Below are positions 20,801 to 28,068 of a stretch of 31,451 nucleotides of DNA, piece by piece. The stretch lies in the NCBI RefSeq assembly GCF_000090795.2, contig NW_003546556.1, positions 79,173-110,623 of the forward strand, given 5' to 3'. This DNA is from Amphimedon queenslandica. Lineage: Eukaryota; Porifera; Demospongiae; Haplosclerida; Niphatidae. The notes beneath the pieces were generated by a model. That model was not told the DNA's origin. It saw nothing but the letters and a program-made list of their open reading frames with translations, and made no database searches. Positions within the stretch are counted from its first letter, which is position 1, and each line of letters starts with the position of its first letter. The translations under genes were made by a program, and so were the position numbers.

Positions 20801-21166
20801 CGCTTTATAAAGTTTTCATAATGTTTATAACTGACATATGGTTCACCAATCTGAAATGCAGAATCGCCAATACGTCAGTAAAACTTTTACTGCAGATAGA
20901 TCTAGTGTGTAACGTGCACCCATAGATATACAAATATCCATGGGTACAAACACTATACTCCACAGTGTATATCTATGGTGCACCGTAGCCTCACGGCTAG
21001 TCTACCTTAGGGCTAGTCTACCTTAGGGCTAGTCTACCTCAGGGCTAGCCGCTGCATTGACCGGCGAACAGACGCGATTCAATAATAATTATGTGAACAA
21101 CTTACTTTGACAGCGAGCAGTGTAGATCAAGCCTATCAGTAGCAACAGGACACTTAGTAAGCCCAT
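17879..21166 (-). CDS. SRCR-4: type I membrane protein, two SRCR domains, PPxY/YPPQ tail
   Basis: Exons in transcript order are 21166-21106, 20408-20192, 19132-18981, 18919-18721, 18665-18526, 18473-18408 and 18351-17879, giving 435 aa. The signal peptide begins [12 protein letters not shown] and ends ARCQ. SRCR 1 has NICYDSSF, a Tyr at the usual Asp shared with SRCR-1 and SRCR-7. Exon 3 is six nt longer than in SRCR-1. SRCR 2 has [15 protein letters not shown] and [12 protein letters not shown], then [11 protein letters not shown]. The tail exon starts at once with the helix ([16 protein letters not shown], residues about 281-311), then [26 protein letters not shown] (PPxY) and YPPQ/YPAQ repeats ending PPPAYPAQ. 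Introns 1 (697 bp) and 2 (1059 bp) are enlarged by transposon insertions. Intron 4 (18666-18720) is nearly identical to SRCR-2 intron 4. Confidence 0.87.
19203..19727. mobile_element. outer MITE with internal inverted repeats in SRCR-4 intron 2
   Basis: The ends match as inverted repeats: GGCATACACTAGGCAACATG at the left, and on the opposite strand TACATACACTAGGCAACATG at the right. Both continue into GGTTACTTTGATCTT. The interior has further nested palindromes (CTATTTCTGGCAACATGTTG, CTATTTCAGGCAACAGAGTTG). A second MITE is inserted at 19338. There is no coding capacity. Confidence 0.82.
19338..19523. mobile_element. inner MITE nested in the outer one, 3-bp TTT target duplication
   Basis: This 186-bp element has about 21-bp terminal inverted repeats (GGCCACGTTTACACAGCAACG, and GGCTACATTTACACAGCAACG on the other strand). 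It is flanked by TTT at 19335-19337 and 19524-19526. Removing it with one TTT rejoins CAACTTTGTTGAAAG, which matches the uninterrupted opposite arm of the outer element near 19640. A 3-bp duplication and GGC ends resemble PIF/Harbinger elements (inference). A truncated relative lies at 7080-7191. Confidence 0.85.
19740..19870. repeat. single degenerate copy of the ~187-bp dispersed repeat
   Basis: The copy shares ATTCATAAAAAATC, GAAATGAGCTCAAACTCAATACACA, AAGTACATGTATATGCATCAGAAA and AAAGAATTCTAGTC with the arrays at 15240-15790 (same orientation) and 30880-31451 (opposite orientation). It lies in SRCR-4 intron 2, just left of the nested MITE by transcript order. Confidence 0.75.
20571..20768. 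mobile_element. foldback element with long arms in SRCR-4 intron 1
   Basis: Left arm AAGGTGGGTTCTTGATAT, then GACTGGAAGTGCTATATGAACC and AATGGGAGCATG, mirrors the right arm (CATGCTCCCATTGG, CAGCACTTCCGGTCG, ATATTGAGAACCCACCTT). The arms are about 80-95 bp and imperfect, so almost the whole 198 bp could fold into one stem. It is non-coding and MITE-like. Confidence 0.8.
20914..21047. repeat. inverted repeat followed by a 16-bp tandem repeat
   Basis: GTGCACCCATAGATATAC at 20914 is mirrored by GTATATCTATGGTGCAC ending near 20983. At 20994-21047 three units of GGCTAGTCTACCTTAG (last one CTCAG) and a partial fourth follow. Both lie in SRCR-4 intron 1, close to the signal-peptide exon. Confidence 0.8.
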
Positions 21167-21473
21167 GACAGTCACAGTTTAATGCACAGGAACACCAAAA
21201 GGACAGCACTTAACACAGAGAGCTTCTAGAGAATCACCGTACCGGCCGTGACTAATCGGGCCCAGCCCACAGACTATACAGCTGTGCTTTTATATAAACA
21301 TGATAAACTATGATGCCGTAGATCTACCGGAAATGATATTTTATAATTATGTTATCTCTTATTTCTAATAAAGGAAAGGACAAAATACTAAAATGAATCA
21401 TGAACTAAGTTCTATAACAAAGCCGATAGTCACTACTGAGAGTATTAGAGCTATATCATTGTTATTATCATTG
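21167..21473. other. intergenic region SRCR-5 / SRCR-4
   Basis: This 307-bp spacer holds the SRCR-4 promoter and the SRCR-5 3' UTR. No gene is visible. Its length equals that of the SRCR-2 / SRCR-1 spacer. Confidence 0.5.
21287..21296 (-). promoter_or_regulatory. TATA box candidate upstream of SRCR-4
   Basis: On the minus strand TATATAAAAG lies about 120 bp upstream of the SRCR-4 start codon. It is the best match to a canonical TATA box in the cluster and implies a 5' UTR of about 90 nt. Confidence 0.5.
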
Positions 21474-23659
21474 TCAATATTGTGCTGGATAAGGTGGTGG
21501 AGCGGGATATCCTTGCTGTGGTGGATAGCCAGGCTGAACAGGATATCCAGGCTGAACAGGATATCCCTGCTGAGTTGGATAAGGAGCTACTGCTGGAGGT
21601 GGTTGCTGATTATAAGCAGGAGGTGGTGCAGTAGCATTGCTAGTAGTAACTGTAGTACTAGTAGCACCAGCAGTTACTACTTTAGTACGCCCACTCCTCC
21701 CACCACGAGCAACAGCACCAATTCCAACACCCAAACAACAACATATACATATTGGTATTGTTATTATGAGGACACAGCATATGACAAAAACTGCAATCAC
21801 TCCTCCAATGATCCCTCCTACATTAACTATTAATTGAAAACAATATATACGTATGTTATTATAATTTTATTTTATTACCTGGATTGTTGGCATATTGACA
21901 GGTACTTAGCGTATTACTTGAAGCAGTTTGAGAGGTGTCAAATTCTAAAAATATTAAATTAATCATTACAAAGTCGATCATTAATAAAGGAGCTGACCAC
22001 ATGCAACTGCAATATCTTCACTATGTCCACAATTATTGTATTCTGAAGAGGGACAAGACTCACAAGAAGAAAGACAATTGTCAGAAGAGCTACACAGAAC
22101 CCTATCCAGCCAAATTGGTTGAGAGACAGACCCAGCACTAAAAATAAAGAAACAGTCAAATTTTAATGAAAAATATAATAGTGACATATGCTTACAATTT
22201 GCTTCCAGAATGATATGTAAGGGAATCACTGTATCCTAACTGACGGCAGGCAACTCTAGCATCAGTTGCATCAAAGGTATCATCACATACTGTACCCCAC
22301 TGTCCATTACAATATACTTCCAGTCTACCATAACTTGAATAAGTACCTCCTTGTAGACGAATCTGTCCAGAATAAGGATTATTCCAGATTCTTGTAGTAT
22401 CTGTATGATAACAGAAAAAGTTGCTGCACTTTATGTTGTTACTAACTTACAGCAAACTACATAAGCATCATTTGAATTAAGAAGAGAGCAGAAGCTTGAA
22501 ATAGTTGTAGAAACAGAACACTGCTGTAGAGTTAAATAGTTTCTGTTAGAGCAACTAACATCATCAAGAATGGTGTCATTAAAGTCAGTTCCATAACTAT
22601 ATACAAAGTGCAGCTAACTCAAAAATAATTATATATCACTAAAACTACATTTGTACTAATTTTTCAAATAATGATAAAGGTAATAAATGGATCAAAAAAT
22701 AAGTTGTAGGAATATAGAGCAAAGTTCAGTAAATTCTGGCAAGCACTATTGAAGGATACTGTAATGGGAACAAAATGATTTTGTTTTGAGAGTATTTACT
22801 GCACTTCCTAATAAACATAGTCAAAAAGGAAATGTGTACGTGTGCTTGATCAGTTTGATCACATGACTGACTTGTTTATAATCATCTAGGAAACGGTATT
22901 TTGATGCACTTATTGCTAGTTAAATTTTGAAGCCAATTTGCCAAATTTGCACTATGATGCAAAATTTTGCTTCACCAAAATTATATTTATAATAATACAT
23001 AGTGTGTGCATATAGTTATACCTTGATGTGCTACCAGCTCTACCATAACTTGATACTCCATTATACCCCAACTGGTTACAAATGACATTAGCTTCAGTGC
23101 TACCAAATGAAGTATCATCACAAATATTGCCCCATCTGTTTCTAGTGGAGGAACTGGTAAAGTAATAGATTTGAACTATTCCAGATGAATAAGAGGATGC
23201 AGAAACTCCATTTCTAACTAGTCGAACAGTTCCTCGTCCTAGAGCTTTTTTTCGTGTGCAAAAATAAAATAAAAAACCATTATCAATGCATTTAAGTGTA
23301 GAAATAGTGAGCTCTCATATCCTTGCCAAGTCTAATAAGGACAAATACAATTGACAACTTCTCACTGTTAATAAGGTCTAGTATGTTAATTTAACACTAC
23401 AGCTAGCAAACCAAAGTAATTAGTCAGTGCTACCATTTACTTATACTATACGCACAAAGTACTCATAATTGCATTTAAAGCATTGCCTGTGTAAAGACAT
23501 ATACAATATCCTACATAGATCTGCCCTCCTTAAATTATAAAAATTATAATGATAAGAATATTTATTACAACACAGATCTATGTGGGTATTAAACTTACTT
23601 TGACAGTGAGCAGTGTAGATCAAACCTATCAGTAGCAACAGGACACTTAGTAAGCCCAT
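21474..23659 (-). CDS. SRCR-5: type I membrane protein, two SRCR domains, PPxY/YPxQ tail
   Basis: Exons in transcript order are 23659-23599, 23238-23022, 22596-22451, 22400-22196, 22137-21998, 21944-21879 and 21826-21474, giving 395 aa. The start MGLLSVLL is chosen by analogy with paralogues. An in-frame ATG 66 nt upstream would add 22 residues before the hydrophobic core and spoil the signal peptide. SRCR 1 has NICDDTSF and [14 protein letters not shown] 2 ends [11 protein letters not shown] with the longer exon 4 (205 nt) also seen in SRCR-3. Exon 5 contains [20 protein letters not shown], and its donor is GTCAGC, again as in SRCR-3. The tail exon has [41 protein letters not shown] (PPxY) and repeats of GYPVQP and YPPQQGYP ending PPPYPAQY. 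The orphan exon at 13555-13900 is closest to this tail. Confidence 0.87.
22597..23021 (-). other. intron 2 of SRCR-5, nothing recognised
   Basis: This 425-bp AT-rich intron has a GTATAA donor. A segment near 22920-22985 rich in GCCAAATTTGC and GCAAAATTTTG may be a decayed MITE, but I could not match terminal repeats. Confidence 0.4.
23239..23598 (-). other. intron 1 of SRCR-5, nothing recognised
   Basis: This 360-bp intron separates the signal-peptide exon from SRCR 1. The sequence is AT-rich and unique within the window. Confidence 0.4.
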
Positions 23660-23934
23660 TATCCACACAAAGAACTTTCTACTTAGACTATAGCAGTAAG
23701 ATATTTTAGTCAGGAACTGCCCCAATAGCTCACAGCGTTAGTGGTTGTAGTATCTATGCTCACAGTTGTTTTAAATTATCACACCTAGCCAAAGAGGAGC
23801 TTAAACAGGAAGTGATTTAACTATGAATATTTAATTGTATTAAAAAACCAATTATAAAAGCAGTAATAAAAAAGACTGGGGAAAACTAAACTAATGAGAC
23901 ATAATATAAAAGCAGTGTTACTGACAGTAAACTA

Positions 23935-25665
23935 TTACTGTGGTGGGTATCCATATCCCTTTTCTTCTTGCATGGGATAACCCTGCTGTGGAGGATAACT
24001 CTGCTGTGGAGGATAACCCTGCTGTGGAGAGTAACCCTGCTGTGGAGGGTAACCGCTAGTTGTTTGACTGGTAGTAGCTGTAGTAACATTAGTTCCTCCT
24101 ACAGTTGTTGTTTTTGTTGTTGTACCCCTTCCACCACGAGCAGCAGCTCCTATTCCAACACCCAAACAGCAACATATACATATTGGTATTGATATTATGA
24201 GGACACAGCATATGACAAAAGCTGCAATTACTCCTCCAACAATGGCAGCAATGTTGTTGGCAACTATAAAATAAATGTTATGAGTACAGTAATTTAAGCT
24301 ATTTCTATATTTACTTGAGTCAGCATATTCACAAGTGCTCAGTATATGAGTGGATGTGTAAGTACTATCAAATTCTGTACAAGAAAAGTATCAACTTATT
24401 TATAGAACAGAATGACAGCTTACCACATCCCAAAGCCACATCTTGACTGTGTCCACAGCTAGAAGATTGGGAGGAGGGGCATGATTGACAATAAGCAAAA
24501 CAAAGAGATGAACTGGTACAATCAACATTGTTCAACCAAATAGGTTGAGAGTCAGACCCAGCACTGTATAAAATGAAATAAAACACTGAGCAAAAACAGT
24601 TTTACTAACAGAGTTCCAGCCCATGTAGTATAGCCACTGTATCCTAACTGACGGCAGGCGACTGTAGCATCAGTTACATCAAAGGTATTAGTACATACTG
24701 TACCCCACTGTTCATTACAATATACTTCCAGTCTACCATAACTTGTATAAGGACCTCCTTGTAGACGAATTTGTCCAGAATAAGGATTGTCCCAGATTCT
24801 AGTACTGTCTGTGAAAAGAATTTTGATTAAATTTTTTAGTATAAACTATAAATACTATACTTACAGCATGATACATAAACATCTTCACTGTTACTGGTGC
24901 AAGAGGATTTAATAATTGTTGAAAAGCTGCACTGCTTGAGAGTCAAATAGCTACTACTAGCACACTTAACATCATCAATAAGTGTGGCAGCTGTATCAAT
25001 CCCATAGCTACATAATTAATATTAGATATAATGACAAATGAATAATAGTTTTGTTTTCCTCCCAATCAAATTACATGTATGCTTGTCCATACATACCTTG
25101 TTGTACTACCAGCTCTACCAAAACCTGATGCTCCATTATACCCCAACTGGTTACAAATGACACTAGCTTCAGTGCTACCAAATGAACTATCATCACAGAT
25201 ATTGCCCCATCTGTTTGAAGTGGAGGTATTGGTAAAGTAATAGATCTGAACTATTCCAGCTGTCCGTTCAATAGATTGTGAGAAAACTCCACCTATAACT
25301 AGTCGAACAGTTCCACGGTCTATTGGATGAGACAAATCAAGTTCAGTCCATTCATCACCATGACTGTATTCGTCATTACATGGACAGGAACAGTTTAAGC
25401 TAAACTACGTCTATGAGCTATTTAAACATTTCAACACTGTATTTAAAGACAGAAAGAAGACTGAGGTCAAAAGTCTATGGATTATGGAGAAATTAAAAAC
25501 TGACCGACAGTTACCTAAACTCATGCATGAGTGCATTTAGCTAGAACTAGGTATTTAACTAATTCTATTGGTCTTATGATACAGTAATATATTTATCTTA
25601 CACAGCTGAGCATTAGTGTGGTAAGACAAAGTCAAGAGAAGCACCACAACACCGAGCAATCCCAT
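23935..25665 (-). CDS. SRCR-6: type I membrane protein, two SRCR domains, YPPQ tail without PPxY
   Basis: Exons in transcript order are 25665-25602, 25319-25097, 25007-24865, 24808-24610, 24563-24424, 24374-24315 and 24263-23935, giving 385 aa. The signal peptide (MGLLGVVVLLLTLSYHTNAQ) differs from SRCR-1 to -5 and resembles SRCR-7 and -8 (ending NAQ). SRCR 1 has two extra codons and NICDDSSF. SRCR 2 is more diverged than its neighbours (CNEQWGTVCTNTFDVTDATVAC) and ends in ACGKLS-like phase after CGHSQDVALGC. The linker has STCEYADS. The tail exon has [29 protein letters not shown], a Thr/Val stretch, then a short series of YPPQQG units and EEKGYGYPPQ. No PPxY motif is present. The intron between exons 1 and 2 is about 280 bp. 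Confidence 0.86.
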
Positions 25666-25716
25666 TATCACCTTGTTCACCCACCACGACTAAGCAAAAC
25701 GTAAACAGTAGACTAC

Positions 25717-25727
25717 AGGGCGTCAAC
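25717..25727 (-). promoter_or_regulatory. GTTGACGCCCT motif upstream of SRCR-6
   Basis: This 11-base motif lies about 52 bp upstream of the SRCR-6 start codon. The same string is found upstream of SRCR-7 (twice) and SRCR-8. It could be a promoter or 5' UTR element, but function is unproven. Confidence 0.45.
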
Positions 25728-25946
25728 CAAGAGTAGGCTATGTAAATCACGTGAGTAAACAACATTCCAGAGTGCATATGCAGCTAGGCTCACTTACAGG
25801 AATTGAACCAAGAATGGTAGATCTATAGATTTGTGACTAGCAAAGCAATAAAATAATTATTAATGAAAAGGGAAAACTAAAAACTATAGCAATATCTATA
25901 TAGACTAAAGTGTTTAAGAGCAGCTAGCAGATGATGCACCACATCA

Positions 25947-27696
25947 CTACTGTGGTGGGTATCCATAACCTTGCTGTGGAGGGTAACCCGGCTGTGGAGC
26001 ATAACCTTGCTGTGGAGCTGGAGGGTAACCCGGCTGTGGAGCATAACCCTGTTGTGGAGGGTAACTAGCATCATATCCAGACTGAGGATAAGCACTAGTT
26101 GTTTGACTGGTCGCTCCGGTACATGTAACATCACTAGCTCCTCCAACTACAGTTGTTCTTGTTGAACTCCTTCCACCACGAGCAGCAGCACCAATTCCAA
26201 CACCCAAACAACAACATATACATATTGGTATGGTTATTATGAGGACGATACATATGAAAACTGCTGCAACTACTCCTCCAATGATGGCACCAATACTGTC
26301 ACTGGCTATTAGATACATTCAGTTATTGTTGAATGCTATTTCAGTATTTACCTGAAGAAATGGAGTCAGCATATTGACAAGTGCTGAGTGTATTAGTGGA
26401 TGTAGTATAAAAACTACTAAATTCTATGCAAGAATTTAATTAAAAATATTCATTGATATCATTATAACCTACCACATCCCAAAGCCACATCTTCACTGTG
26501 AAGACAGTTGTGAAATTGTGAAGAGGGACAAGACTCACAATAGGCAAAACAACTGTATGAACTGCTGCAAACAACATTGTCCAACCAAATAGGTTGAGAG
26601 CTAGACCCAGCCCTATAAAGAAATATACACAACACAGATCAATGACAAGAGATAACATGAAACTGTAAACATATATTATTCATAAGCAAGTTTACTAACA
26701 GGTTTCCAGTATATGTACTGTAATCACTGTATCCTAACTGACGGCAGGCAACTCTAGCATCAGTTGCACCAACGCTATCATCACAAACTGTACCCCACTG
26801 TCCATTACAATATACTTCCAGTCTACCATAACTTGAATAAGTACCTCCTTGTAGACGAATCTGTCCAGAATAAGGATTATTCCAGATTCTAGTAGTATCT
26901 GCATGTTAATAAAAAGTTGATTAAATATTATTATTGCCTGATGGACTATTATACTTACAGCAAGATACATATGCATCATAACTGTCACTGGTGCAAGAGG
27001 ATTTAATAAATGTTGAGAGGCTGCATTGCTCCAGTGTCAAATAGCTACTACTGAAACAGTTGACATCATCAAGGATTGTAGCTAGAGTATCAGTTCCATA
27101 GCTATAGAAAGATAATGCAATCAAAACGATGATTAGAAATTAAATTATATTGTTTAATAATGCAGTATACATACAGCAATGTGCTCCCAGCTCTACCATA
27201 GGTTGATGCTCCATTATACCCCAACTGGTTACAAATGACACTAGCTTCAGTGCTAGCAAATGAACTATCATAACAAATGTTACCCCATCTGAGTGTACTG
27301 GAGGAACTGGTAGTGTAATAAATCTCAACTATTCCAGCTGAATAAGTTGATGAGTAGAATCCACTTCTAACCAGTCGAACAGTTCCACGATCTACAATTA
27401 GATGGAAAAAGTGTTTAAGTTCGGTTTAGCCTGGGTAATTGGTGGATTCAGTATTACTAAGATTTAGAGAGGAATCACTTCAAGTGGCTAGTATATCTAT
27501 ATCTGATGCATCAGTGCTGAATGGGCTATAGCCTGCAGTATTAGACACTACGCATATATTATATATAGCATCCGTTCTGTTTGCTATTATAGCTATTCTA
27601 CTTATAAATGTAATTATCTGTCTTACACTGAGTCTGAGCATTAGTATGGCAGAACAAAGCGGTCAAAAAGAGCACCAGAACACTGAGCAATCCCAT
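25947..27696 (-). CDS. SRCR-7: type I membrane protein, two SRCR domains, YPPQ/YAPQ tail without PPxY
   Basis: Exons in transcript order are 27696-27627, 27391-27175, 27101-26959, 26898-26700, 26612-26473, 26423-26352 and 26305-25947, giving 399 aa. The signal peptide runs [15 protein letters not shown] to THTNAQ-like CHTNAQ. SRCR 1 has [25 protein letters not shown]. Its exon 2 donor has moved: the paralogous position reads TT|GCTGTA, and the usable GTATGT lies three bases further on, which keeps phase 2. SRCR 2 has [28 protein letters not shown] in two parts and [11 protein letters not shown]. The linker has STCQYADS. The tail exon carries [31 protein letters not shown], then [15 protein letters not shown] repeats ending GYGYPPQ, with no PPxY. 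An array of GTTGACGCCCT motifs lies upstream. Confidence 0.86.
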
Positions 27697-28068
27697 CATT
27701 TATCACAGCAAAAACGCAAAACAAAAAGGGCGTCAACCAAGACTATCAAGTTTGAAACGTGAGCCTGCAGTTATGAATGATAACTCCATTATCAGTTATG
27801 ACGGCAAAACCTTGCAAAACAAAGAAGGGCGTCAACAGTAGACTGAGCAGGTCACTGAGGTCAGTTCCAATCACGTGATTGAGTTCTGTTAGTCTACTAT
27901 GAATAACATTTTTAATGATAATAGAAAATAATAATTCTATGCTATAAAAATAACACTAACATAAATGTAAAATCATTATAAAATTGGAACCTAAACTATA
28001 ATGATATTTCGATGTACTATCTACACAAAGCAGCTTGTTAAAACTGAGCGAAACTGAGGAGGCTAGTT
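27697..28068. other. intergenic region SRCR-8 / SRCR-7 with a duplicated promoter motif
   Basis: AGGGCGTCAAC (GTTGACGCCCT on the coding strand) occurs at 27727-27737 and 27826-27836, each preceded by GCAAAACAAA-like sequence. That suggests a local 99-bp duplication. The right half is AT-rich SRCR-8 3' UTR. No gene is visible. Confidence 0.6.

Noticed and set aside
23441..23725. Extended SRCR-5 N-terminus starting 22 codons upstream
   Set aside because: It would place a polar/aromatic segment before the signal-peptide core, and no paralogue has it. The aligned MGLLSVLL start is preferred.
27175..27180. GC-AG intron in SRCR-7
   Set aside because: GCTGTA does not fit the GCAAGT consensus, and a standard GTATGT donor three bases away preserves phase.
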